Source: Saururus chinensis (taxonomy: Eukaryota > Streptophyta > Magnoliopsida > Piperales > Saururaceae). Taken from it: a stretch of 64,000 nt of DNA. The stretch lies in assembly GCA_035235625.1 (NCBI GenBank), contig CP141148.1, positions 930,001 through 994,000 of the forward strand. The letters are read 5' to 3'. The position numbers and the translations under genes are program-made. Below, piece after piece: positions 25,811 through 42,886 of the stretch (position 1 is its first letter; each line of letters begins with the position of its first letter). The notes beneath the pieces were generated by a model. It made no database searches. It had not been told where the DNA came from and saw nothing but the letters and a program-made list of their open reading frames with translations.

Positions 25811-28510
25811 TTAACACATTTTCACAACTATGCATATCGATAAATAACTCTGCTTAATAGGCCAAAGCTTAAGCAGTCCCTGCTCATTCTAGACAATCCT
25901 CAATTGGAAAGGTTGAAAGAATTACGTAGTTTGGATAAATTCCCTAACGGGGAAGATACCCCCTAGTAAGCTAGTGCACTCGGCTACACTAGCCTAAATT
26001 CTTAGGGTCTAGATGGTCTCAATAGTTTCGGTCCCCTTATAACATTACCGCTCTTCTCAACTAGGGGAGGAAAACCAGTCTTCGAGGGACGTAAAACCTC
26101 ATCCTTTCGGATGTAAAATTCAATTGATAAGTCTCCAATCGATTAACCTGGTAAACAATATCACGCAATTGCATCCTATCAATCAACCATGACTAATCTC
26201 GATAAAATTTTATTTGTAAATTCATCTCATGATGTATGCAACATAATACATACATGAACAATAACTACATGAAACCTAATTCATGAAATGTGCTCCCATC
26301 ATCATACATGCATTATTTCTAATCATAAGTGTTAAACAATTACCATAATCACCCTCACATGTGTGTGTACATGGTAGTATCATTCAATCCTAATTCCTAA
26401 GCATAGGGATGTACATCATGAACAACCCATTGACATACTACACGCATGCTATTATAAGGTAATCATGGCTCCTCCTTTACTAAAATCATGGGTAAAAACC
26501 ATCAAAAAATATGAATACAAGTCAAATACCACTTTATGCTAGACTTAAGTAAGCATACTCATTACTACGCTTAAGCTAGACATAGAACTATAATTCACCC
26601 ATAATTTATTATAACATGTGAAAGTATACAAGTCCATCCTCATGCTATAAACTTGTTGGAACCCTAAGTAAAACATGAAGAATCACTCAACATGAATTTA
26701 GGATAAGAAATCAAAACTTGCTAAAACGAATAACATGTAATCCACTTCACACTTGAACATTATCATAATTCTCAACATCAAATTCATGTCCTCACAGTAG
26801 CATTTCCAAGTATAAATCACTCATCTGACATAATAAATGGTATTTAGGAAGAAAAACTTGAAAATGAGCAAACTAGGCAAAATGACCAAAACTGTTGTGT
26901 TGGCATTCAAACGCCCTGTAGGGCCATTCGAACGCCAGAACTGCAGTTCTAGTTCGTCTTCTTCCTTTCGAACCCAAAACCGAAAATACATCAATCCGAC
27001 TTAAATCTTCAAATCTCACTTCCAAACATTACAACAATGAAATCTAAGCTTAGAAAATGATAAATCTAGTCATATATCAACTAAAACACGAAGAAATCAC
27101 TAGAAAGATTAAGCTCTACATAACCCACCATTAAAGCTCAACTTCATGCAAAGCCCATATAAATCATCACAAACTTCACTCAACTTCATGCAAAACCCAC
27201 ATAAACAATCACCAACTTCAAATCCAAAAACACAGACCAATTTTGGAAGAAAAGTCTTACCTTCAATGAGTTTTTTGGTCCGAAATCGATGCTCCAGCCT
27301 CTTCAAATCCCTACCCACATTAGGGTTTTGTTAATATATGTATAAATCCTACTAATAAAGCCTAAATCACTTTAAAACTTGCAAATTTAGGACTTGTTTA
27401 GTTCCAAACTGAAAATCCCTCATTAGAGGTTTGAAATAGAGATTAAAATCAAAAAATTTAGTGGTAAAGATCAAGTTTTAACCTTAGATTCATTATGCTC
27501 ATTACTTCGAACTCTAACCAGATATGAAAATTTCATCCTTTAAAATCCCTTAAAATTTAATTAAAATTATATAATTACCCCTAACCATTTTGGATTAAGC
27601 ATAATCTAAACAGGGGTGTCACAATTTAGGCCCAAAATGAACATAATTATGAGAACTACGTTGTGTTTGGGAAAGGACTGTGTGAATTTTATTGTCTTTG
27701 TTTATATAAACCTTTAAATAGTTCAAGATATCACGTTCATTGATTAGCCAATAGACCCAATAGTTTTCATAAGGAAAGTTTCAAAGCTAAAAGTTACCTT
27801 TTCCCTCGAGCAGAAACTTTTTAATGTTTCACTCCCACTTTTTATATGCATTGTTTTGCATAGTCATCTAGCCACTTTCATGTGAATGAGATGCGCATAT
27901 ATGAAATAGTTGATGGTTATGAATAGTCTCACATTGCTTAGAAAATAGTGATAATGTTGGTATATAAAGCATAAGTTTAATCTTTTAAGTTAGGCATTTA
28001 GGTTACCCCACTTTTGTGAAGAGATACATGTTAGACCTATGTACTTAGGTAGGCTAACTCACACTCACACCACCGTCGTTTGTTCGGCTTAGCTCGGTTT
28101 GGGTCAGGTTAGATTGAGTGAATAAAATAATTACTTTTGAGACAAATTTATTTAGTTTTTTCGTAACCTAAAAATAGGTTTAATTTTCTCTTAACTAAAA
28201 TATATATGTTAACAAGGGGATACGTCTGTCTAAATGGGACGGGTTGTCTTCAATGAGATTTTTTCTAAAAACACTAAAAATTAATTTTTAGAATTATCTT
28301 TTATTGGATTTTATTACCCTCTTCTATTAGAGCAATTTTAAAATGTTGGTTTATTACATACGCTATATGGAAGTGCTTCTATAATGTGTGGTAGATCGTT
28401 TTATACCTAAATAATTTTTAAGTACTAATAAGGAGGGTGAATTATTTTAAGGAGAGAACGTCTTTCTATAAAATTTTTTCATCACAACAATTATTAAGGT
28501 ATAAATTTAA

Positions 28511-30459
28511 CAAGGTTTTAGAGTCAAAACGGAGGATGACTAGCTTTGCCTACCATCTCCCCGTTCTTGATACTGCAATGTCACTCACTTGCCGATACTG
28601 AACTACTCGAAATTGCAAAAAAGGAATAAATAGAGATGGCTGTTAATGTTTACTTAGTTTTGTCTTTTATAACAAACAAAAACGGCTAAAATGATATCAA
28701 GAGCGTAGATCAGAAGCTAAAAGGGGGTGAGCTTTCAAGGAAAATAATGAATGAAATGATGGTTAGCTGAGGAACACATCCCATGTTCCTCGTGTTGGCG
28801 TCTTTTTGGTATGTCGAACTTTTGAAAAGATAGGCAGTCAAGCCAAATTATTATTATACTCCCTAGGTCCTAAACAAGTGTTTCATTTTGAAAAGGTCAA
28901 ATATTTAAGTTACATGATACACGTAAAGATTTTCAGGCTTTTTCTTTGTTCACATAAAAAATGATAGTGTATTTTAAGAAAAATATATGTGAAAACTCCA
29001 TAAGAAAAAAAGTGGTTGAGAACTAAACAATTAAGACACTTATTTTAAGATAAATTATTTTTTAAAATAAGACACTTATTATTGACAACTAAACAATTAA
29101 GACACTTATTTTAAGATAAATTACTTTTTAAAATAAGACACTTATTTCAAAATAGAGGGAGTACTTAATTTAAACCTCTTTTCATATCATATATTGTTGA
29201 ACACGTGACAGGAACAATTAGTATCTAACCTAAAACAGGTTATAAAAACACATTTAGTCTTACTGGGATAGCTCATTTGCTTGTGGTTGGATCTGATGTA
29301 GTTATTGGGATTGTAAACTTTATGTACCATGCAAAGACCCCATATAGCATGCTTGTGTACCATATTAGAGTAGGCTCGCTAATAAAATACATACTTGCCA
29401 TGTTAAGCATTTATGCCATTGCGTTAGGGAGTGGTGGAGACATTTGGATTTGAGGACATAAAACGTGGTATTAAAAAAGGCCCTACCTAAATCATAACAA
29501 AACAAGTTAATATGAAGTCGGCTTATGTACAACTGTGTGAGCTCAGAGATTGTGAGCCATTGAATCTTGATCCAATGGCTCACATTAAAAGAGGGACTGG
29601 GCAAGTAATTTAAACTTGCATATGCCAAAGTCATATATGGATAAAAAATATAATGATATGTGATACATAACTCAGGGTTCACGCTGCCACAGGTAGAGTT
29701 TGAGCTCATATAAATAAGACTCTAAATATGTACTTACAAAGAGACTGAGAATCGCCACATTGGTAGATATACTTTAAGACTAGTTCGTCTGCCTAAGAAA
29801 GTCGTGAATCCCGCCCCACCATAACAAATCGTAACTAGACAAGTTGATCGTTGATCACAGTTTCTTATCGTTTGCCATCTACGTCCTCATTAACATTTCC
29901 AAACTTAAAAATTTCTTACACCCGACACTCATGGTGGGAAGAACGTGGCAACCTCGTGACAAAAAATGATTTGGGTTGAAAGAACATGAAAAATGTTATA
30001 GTGGCTCAGAGACAATGCCAATTATGTCATGGCCATGGATTAAGCTCCAAAAGTTGTGGGGCAATCGGCTATCTTGGGCCACCTTAAACAATGCCATCAA
30101 GGACTAATCCATAGGTAGTGGGATTGTGAGGTGCCGCAGCTGATTAAACTTTGCTTTTCTTTCATTTCTTATCAATAATCAGCTTTATAAAGAGTGGTGG
30201 CGGATATAAACAATTCTTTCTTGTCCATTCTCTCCACGAGTTTCAGGGTAGGTTGTTGAGACAAGGAAGGCTTTTTACTTACGACTCTCTCACAGACGAC
30301 TCTCCACTCAACAATTAGAAGCGGACAGGGTGACTGTGCTCCATCCCCACCGGAAAGAGAGAGAGAGAGAGAGATCTACCTCCCTTTCCTCGATAAAATA
30401 GGCGTTGCCAGATTTGTCCTCTCTAGTAACCGAACCAATTCTGCTCTTCGTCCTCTCTA
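28511..30459. other. Intergenic region between the copia remnant and GGPPS
   Basis: Apart from the Stowaway-like element at 28859-29161 the sequence is AT-rich with only short chance frames (for example 29365-29709 on the minus strand). No conserved protein was recognised. The last 250 bases are the likely promoter of the downstream gene and include a (GA)n run at about 30356-30375. Confidence 0.4.
28859..29161. mobile_element. Stowaway-like MITE (303 bp) with internal duplication
   Basis: The ends CTCCCTAGGTCC and AATAGAGGGAG are flanked by TA (28857-28858 and 29162-29163). Long AT-rich subterminal regions are inverted (AAGTGTTTCATTTTGAAAA against TTTTAAAATAAGACACTTAT). A segment of about 66 bp beginning GAACTAAACAATTAAGACAC is directly repeated at 29018 and 29084. 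Confidence 0.75.
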
Positions 30460-30465
30460 ACCCGG

Positions 30466-30486
30466 TTCCTATATATATTTATATAT
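30466..30486 (+). promoter_or_regulatory. TATA region of the GGPPS gene
   Basis: The sequence CCTATATATATTTATATATAG lies about 170-190 bp before the start codon. A purine-rich leader (AGGAAGAGAAAGAAGG, GGAGGAGGAGGAG) follows, as in plant 5' UTRs. A (GA)n tract lies about 100 bp further upstream. Confidence 0.5.
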
Positions 30487-30604
30487 AGATTAAAAAAAAA
30501 AAACAGGATGAAGGAAGAGAAAGAAGGGCGAGCACTAAGAGCAGTCAGCGAGGTAATAAGAAAAGAGTAGCGGAGCGGAGCGACCGGAGGAGGAGGAGGA
30601 GTAA

Positions 30605-31795
<1,191 letters not shown>

Positions 31796-32350
31796 TCTCC
31801 AATATGATGTACACACCCACATCCACTTGCATTTCATGTTGCTTTGAACCATTATCTGATTCAGTTAAGAACGTGTTCCCCTTTCTATACTACAGTGAGC
31901 TTGCTCAAGCGTTTCTTCAAGGAATAATAATGCCAAATTTCAATGTCTTTGCTTGTGATTGTGGTTGGACTTCAGTTTTTCAGCCCAATTTTGCGGTCCC
32001 GCTTCATCAGGCGTCTTTAACTTCTGGAAGATGAGCAGCTCCATTTTTATGTTTCTAAGTTGGGAAAGATGTTGTGCCCTTCCGTGTGCCCCAACGCTCC
32101 GGAGCCATCAACGGCCGGTGAAGCTTAGCCGGTCAGCAGCGAATTTGATTTCTGTATTGAGTACCCAGATAAGGTTGTTTGATTTCATCACCATTTAATA
32201 TCATAAATGGTGAGGAAAGTGCAGATTCCTAAATACGGTGTCCTTGAGTAGAGAAAGATGATGAGATTCTGTTTCTGCTCTAACCACGGATGATTGTTTC
32301 CTTTCGTTTTAACGCTCCTCCAAGATTGTATTCGTGTGAATCTTTGTTAC
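31796..32350 (+). other. Probable 3' UTR and downstream region of GGPPS
   Basis: Transcript-like balanced sequence continues about 500 bases after the stop, with T-rich and AATAAT-type stretches (for example GGAATAATAATG at about 31920) that could serve as polyadenylation signals. Frames here are short and unsupported. Confidence 0.4.
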
Positions 32351-32882
32351 TAATTTTATGGGATGTCCCCAAGGAGGCAATCTCTCTTACTAAAGAGAGC
32401 AACTGAACGGGCGTTACAGGAGCTCTCATTAGTTTCAACCCATCTTGTCCTGTTTTCTTCTTAGATTAGATAGTCCATGTGAAATATGATACGATTGCAG
32501 CCCCTTCTCTCCTTTAGATTTATCTTCCTAACATCCTCAAGAACTGCCTTATCCGAATAGGACATCTCTAGCCCTGACCGGTTTTGCTAACTAAAGTTTG
32601 GTCATGGGCGGGTGAGAAACTTTGACAACTGGTCATAAAAATGTTCCCATGCTCCCCCTTCACAATGTGCTTTTAGGGTTTGTACCAGCCGGTTTGGTTT
32701 AGAAAGCAATTATGTTTGTTTGCTAGTCTAACTAATTTTTATGACCAAGGCTACGTGACTAATAATGAGAATCTATCTTATCACCTATAAATGGTGAAAA
32801 AGAGAAACTCTGGATCCAAGAGTTCTTATATTCTCCCCCTTCACAGTGGTCCTAGAATCTCTTAAAAATATTTTTTTTAGAT

Positions 32883-33040
32883 AGTGATATTCTTATCACA
32901 AAATACCTATAAAAATTCGAATAAGAATTTTGGTTGGACTTAATAAATAGGCCCTACACAGTTTACATGGCGCACTTAACTAAACCACAAATTTAAGAGT
33001 AAGTTTTTTATGTGTATTTTTATTATAAAAGTATCATTTT
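32883..33040. mobile_element. MITE, copy 2 of the family at 15355
   Basis: It begins AGTGATATTCTTATCACAAA and ends TATTATAAAAGTATCATTTT, an imperfect inverted repeat. The middle has a GGTTGGACTTAATAAATAGGC word equivalent to the middle of the other copies read in reverse. Confidence 0.55.
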
Positions 33041-33617
33041 CTTTTTTTCCCTTCGTAGTACCCTCTAATATTATTTATAATATATCTTTTTTCCCCTTTT
33101 TTCCTTATGTAAGCCCCTCTTATTTGTTCCTTATTACCTCATCCTTTTTTTCTATCTTCTTTAACTGATAGCCGTAATAAAGCCAATGCATTTCGTCAAC
33201 AATAAAAAAAGAAGAAGAAAAGAAAAATAAAAGATTATGCTGCCCATTAAAAAGGGGCAACTATATTAGTGGCAGCCAAGCGTTACACATTCATTGAAGG
33301 CATGAAAAAAAAAAAGTGGAGAAAAAAGAAGAAATGAGAGGAAGAAGAAAATGAAGTAGAGGAAAAGAAAGTCGTGATGGAGATCATAGTGGTGGGAGAG
33401 GGGTGAATCAGAAAGAAAAGAAAATGTTGACATCACATCAACGGCAAGAACTATAGTACCTACAAATATATTTATTTAATAAAAAAGTAAAGTATGTTTT
33501 AAAAAAATTTAAATTATTTAATAAAAAAATAAGTAAATGAGGCAATAAGACAATAGGGGCAAAAATAGTAGCTTTCTTTGTGGCTAGCACCATACCAGGA
33601 AATAGGCAATACGCGAT

Positions 33618-33768
33618 AGAAAATGATATTTTTATAACACATAAAAAACTTACATATGCGTTTTGCTTAGTCAACCCATGTAAATTTTATGTGGGGCCAC
33701 TTATTAAGTCTAATTAAATCTCTAATATAAGTTATCATAGGCGTTTATGTTGTGAGAATATCACTTTC
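33618..33768. mobile_element. MITE, copy 3 of the family at 15355
   Basis: The left end GAAAATGATATTTTTATAAC and right end GTTGTGAGAATATCACTTTC are inverted copies. The interior has GTGGGGCCACTTATTAAGTC, close to copy 1. The word GAAATAGGCAAT occurs on each side (33598-33609 and 33790-33801), too far out to be a simple target duplication. Confidence 0.6.
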
Positions 33769-34956
33769 CACAGGGAAAATGGGTGACAAGAAATAGGCAA
33801 TTGTGTTGTGTGGGAGACGGCACAACGAAAGAAGGCTACCGCAGTTAATGGAGCAGGCAACCCTGGCAAGTCAGCATATCTGAGAGAGAAAGGTGGTGCT
33901 TGGACGTGGATCACACCCGCACAGTTTGAACTGTTCTCTGCAGCCACCGAAATCTGCAATTTATGTTCCAAGCTCTTCAAATTCGCTTGTTCTTACTTCT
34001 ATGGAGCACAGGATTTGACTCGCTCTGCCGCACACCATCGGCATTCTCATTTCTTCAAGCTTGCCCACTCCTGAAGAACGTGGGAGTCGAGCTTGCATCT
34101 GGAGACATCAATTGTGAAGCAATTGTTCAAATTCAATTGAACACATGAGGAAAGGCTTAAATTAATCTACATCCAGCTCAGGGCAAAACACACGTAAGCA
34201 AATGCTACAAATGTAGATAACCTGTAATTATAAATAAATCATAGACTGCGAAAAGGTTCAGCTTTTAACATCCATTACAAAACCAGACAATACATTCCTC
34301 GTTTATTTTCTTTCGCCAACTTATTTTTGAATTTTTATCAGAAGGGTTTGAACCCTTGTTTGCACCGCCTTTTCCTTTTAGTCAGGTCACATGTTTCTAG
34401 CCTCTCATGCCAACCAGAGCATAGATGCCAGCAGATCCTCATTTTACATTGTCTGTGTAGATGACAAAGAGTTGCATGAAGTTCATACGTTTGGCTCATT
34501 CATAAATAGCCATTTATAAGTTGGGCATGTCACCTGTAGCTGTGTCGAGTGGACCTGTTTTTCTCTTAGACCAACTTTGGGATGGAGATGGTCCAACGAA
34601 AATGTCCTTCACCTGAAGGCTAAATTCCTTCACAAAAACGTTTCCAAATCGAATTCTGGAAATTAGGCTCCCCCCACCCCGACGGCATAAGAGCCACACA
34701 CTCATTTGAGAAAAGAGAAGGGCACTTCTCTCACTAACAGAAAAATGGTATAAATAGTCAACCTAAAGCGATTAAGGCAAAGTTGCTTTAAAAACAAAAG
34801 ATTCAAGAAATGTGGGTATACCAGCAAACTTGTATAAACGGCACTGATATTAGGAGCTATATGCTATTAACATATAAGGGTAAATTTATCTTAAATACAA
34901 ATATCATTACTTCCAGTGATAGGTTTACGTGCTGATTTTTAACAGGTGATACGGTT

Positions 34957-35128
34957 TAAGGGCAGTTTTCATATTAGTGATGAGGTTATGTGCAGTTTTG
35001 ACATAGGTCATGTGGTAAGTGCAATTTATCATAGAAATAGAAATATAATAGGGTGAAGGGCAGTTTTCATATTAGTGATGAGGTTATGTGCAATTTTAAC
35101 ATGGGTCTTGGGTAAGTGCAATTTATCT
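34957..35128. repeat. 98-bp tandem duplication
   Basis: The segment beginning AAGGGCAGTTTTCATATTAG and ending TAAGTGCAATTTATC occurs at about 34957-35030 and again at 35055-35128, with a few substitutions. Confidence 0.8.
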
Positions 35129-36050
35129 TCAAAATAAAAATAAAAATAGAATTTAATAAATGATATGAGAGATACATAGACCTAATGTAAAAGGACATGT
35201 TAGCCTCCCTCTTTTCTTTTACCTATTTCACAAACGTATCCATGGCAAAAAACTTATGGGACATTTGGATATAAAATTTTTGTAAGATTCTATCAGTTTC
35301 TCCCTAATTCAGTAAATAATTATCAGAATCATATTTACATGAAAAAAGTAGGCAAAATTAAAATTTTCGCCTAAAAATTAATTTCAAACCGTTTCGAGCC
35401 AGAATTAACTAAAATCACCTCATAAAGTAATTTCGTTGATTCCAGCTCCCATCCCCCATTTCAAAATTATAAATTTTACTATTTTTTAATAATTACCTCT
35501 TATATAAATTTAAACTTTAAAAAAATATATCATATAGGTAAAACTAATGAGAAAAGTTTAAATTTACCACTCTGGTGGGATTTTATTTGATAGGACTAAA
35601 ATTTAGGAGCATAATAATACTAAAAATGTGCATATCTAAGTTCAAAAGATAGTTATATTAATTTAAAATTTTAAAATTAAATTTAACACAACATCCAAAT
35701 TTATTCTAAAAAATTATATAGCCAGTCATAATTCACATTCGGCAATGAATTTTTGAAATTAAATTTTAAGAATTAATTACAAAAAATTTCACTTTCATTT
35801 CTAAAAAATCCAACACCCAAACAACTCTTAATTTCACCATCAAAGTTCTCATTTATTTACACTAAGCAAATAATATTTACAACACACTTATTCCCTGGAT
35901 TCATGAAGAAGTTGATCCCTTCCCCTTTAACCTTTAACAAACTTTGAGGAAATAGGTGTTCTGAAACTGAAAACGGCTTAACCACCTCTTAACATCACAT
36001 AAGGTGTCTTCCAAGTTCTGATGTTGTGATATTAGTGTTTGACAGAAATT

Positions 36051-41158
<5,108 letters not shown>

Positions 41159-41752
41159 TTTTATTTGCGGGTTCTTGTTTTCCCGCACCCGCAGGCTTTA
41201 GAATTGTAGGCCCGATGAGCGATGAGATGAAAAGGTAAATGATCATGGGATCTCATTCTCGGACAACCACGTCCATGTCTGAGTCTTACTCATTTAAACA
41301 GCTGATAAGTGAGGAGGCTAGCTATCCGACTCAATTTGACTCGACTCTATTTAATTTAACTCAACTCAACTCAATTTTAACTTTAACTTAACTTAAGATA
41401 AATGTTATTTTAACTTTAACTTAACTTAGGGTAAATGTCATTTACAAAGAAGAATAATTCTGTGCCCCTGGGTTTTATTATATGGAAAAATTAGACAGAG
41501 CTTCACTTGAGCCAAAGTTGTAATGCAACTCTCACTATACACGGTCTTATTATACATCATCGACCACCATCAAAGATTGATATTTACATGAAAAAAGTTA
41601 GACAATCTCTATGTAAATTGCCCCCAAATAAAAAGAAGCATGCAAATGGATTGCATTTGTTACAAACAAAATTTACAACTTACAATTACATGAATACATA
41701 AGAGGAGTTTTTTAGTAAAATTTTAGTGACAGCGAAAATAGTTATTTTGGCA
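41159..41752. other. METTL4 upstream region
   Basis: About 600 bp between the METTL4 start codon and the LTR element. It contains direct repeats of TTTAACTTTAACTTAACTTA (around 41380-41440) and CTCAACTCAACTCAA (around 41360). The promoter must lie here, since retroelement sequence starts at 41758. No sure TATA box was picked out. Confidence 0.4.
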
Positions 41753-41757
41753 CGTTG

Positions 41758-42239
41758 TGATGTGGATGAAAATGTCCTTCCCAGTTTAGTTTTGAACCGA
41801 AATAACGATGGTGCCAATTTAGACATTTTATCAACAAGCTGAACTGAGTTGGTGATAAAAAAAAGGGGAACAAAATGAGGATTTCAATAGACATTGATCC
41901 AGATTCAAAATTCGAATTGCATTGAAGCTATATTCACGGAACTTTGAGATCTGAACTTTCTTGTGGATTAGAGTATGTAAGATCTGAGTATTCTTTGATG
42001 AATTTCATCCTTTTGTTGGACTACATGTGTTCGAAATTCATACTCTAATTTTGTTGTTTTGTTAAACTGAATTGAGATCTGTAAGAACTTACTGTCCGAT
42101 CCAATTCGGTTACAGTTTACATGTATTTTCTTTCAATTAATCAAAGTAAGAGATACAATTTTGAGTTCAACAATTTGTCATTTCTTGTTGAGTGAAATTC
42201 GAGCTGGTGAGCTTTGAATTTCCAATCGCTGCTCCATCA
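41758..42239 (+). repeat. 5' LTR of the outer retroelement
   Basis: It begins TGATGTGGATGAAAATGTCC and ends CGCTGCTCCATCA. It aligns along its full length with 52389-52831, with numerous substitutions and several short indels, implying an old insertion. Confidence 0.88.
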
Positions 42240-42241
42240 TT

Positions 42242-42254
42242 TGGTATCAAAGAA
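42242..42254 (+). other. Primer binding site of the outer retroelement
   Basis: TGGTATCAAAGAA lies two bases after the 5' LTR end. It is a one-base variant of the common TGGTATCAGAGC site for initiator tRNA-Met, which supports the plus orientation. Confidence 0.75.
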
Positions 42255-42592
42255 TGGTTGGTGCGTCTTCCATGGCAAACGACGATCTAGTACTCCAAGT
42301 GACAAGCAAACAACTAGAGCAGTTTATATTCAACTTCAACGACCTTTTGGGAGAGTCCTGCAAGAGGTTAAGTAAGATGTTGATGATTTTTTGAATTATT
42401 TAGCTAAAGAAGTTAATTACTATGAATATTGAAGATGACAGAGATGTGAAGATGATTTTCAGCCTATTGAAATGGAGAATTGACTTGAACAGTTTGATTT
42501 GTGTTTATAGCAAAATTTTGATTGTTTTACTCAGGGTTTGAATAACCTCAATTCACAATTAAAGAAGATGTTGTACCCGATGTGGGCATGAA

Positions 42593-42886
42593 TGATACCT
42601 CAAACTCTCACGTAGGAAAAAGGGAGAAAGGAAGAAGAAAGGAAAGAAGTTCTAAATAATTTTATTGTATAAAGGGAAAACAAGGTAGGGGATGACCCTT
42701 ATAGGGAATCGCACCCTCTCTCCTAGGGAGCCATGCCAGCTAGTGGGCCTGGTATCCCATGGGCCACTAGCTAGTCAAATACAGTTATTCATCCTATTAC
42801 ATAAGCAAATAAGAAGGAAATATAAAAGAAATTATCCTAATACAATGCAATAAAAGGAAAATAAGTAGTCTGGGTGATCGTGCACA
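42593..42886 (-). repeat. Putative 3' LTR of the nested Ty3 chromovirus
   Basis: Read on the minus strand, the block after the chromodomain begins TGTGCACGATCACCC and ends GAGTTTGAGGTATCA, with TG...CA ends and a purine-rich GTGTGGTGGAG just upstream. The partner LTR was not found near the gag end, so the boundaries are tentative. Confidence 0.4.

Larger units (their letters stand above)
21323..27623 (-). repeat. Minus-strand long LTR, split by another LTR
   Basis: The plus-strand view begins TGTCACGCCCTGGC (21323-21336), is interrupted by the solo LTR 21337-24743, resumes with ACTTGCCCAACCCGAGCC after the duplicated ctggc, and ends GGGGTGTCACA at 27623. Read on the minus strand it therefore starts TGTGACACCCC and ends GGGCGTGACA. 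Without the inserted LTR and one copy of the ctggc duplication it is about 2.9 kb. It carries about six copies of a 60-bp minisatellite (25440-25810). No matching flanking duplication was seen around 21322/27624. Confidence 0.7.
18890..28510 (+). mobile_element. Degenerate Ty1/copia element with nested LTR insertions
   Basis: Two related blocks, 18890-20845 (interrupted by a 1.25 kb solo LTR) and 27860-28510, share long stretches such as TAGCCACTTTCATGTGAAT, TTAGTTTTTT and CAACAATTA. They are read as the element's 5' and 3' LTRs. Between them lies a copia-type gag start (20946-21317), then a 6.3 kb double LTR insertion, then 27624-27860. Pol is absent. The LTRs have diverged strongly, so the insertion is old. 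The outermost ends are approximate and no target duplication was identified. Confidence 0.6.
32351..36050. other. AT-rich intergenic region between GGPPS and the METTL4 homologue
   Basis: It holds two MITE copies (32883-33040, 33618-33768) and a tandem duplication at 34957-35128, plus AT-rich DNA around 33000-33600 and 35200-35900. A plus-strand frame at 33808-34074 and a minus-strand frame at 34514-34705 have near-normal composition, but I recognise no family in them. Confidence 0.4.
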
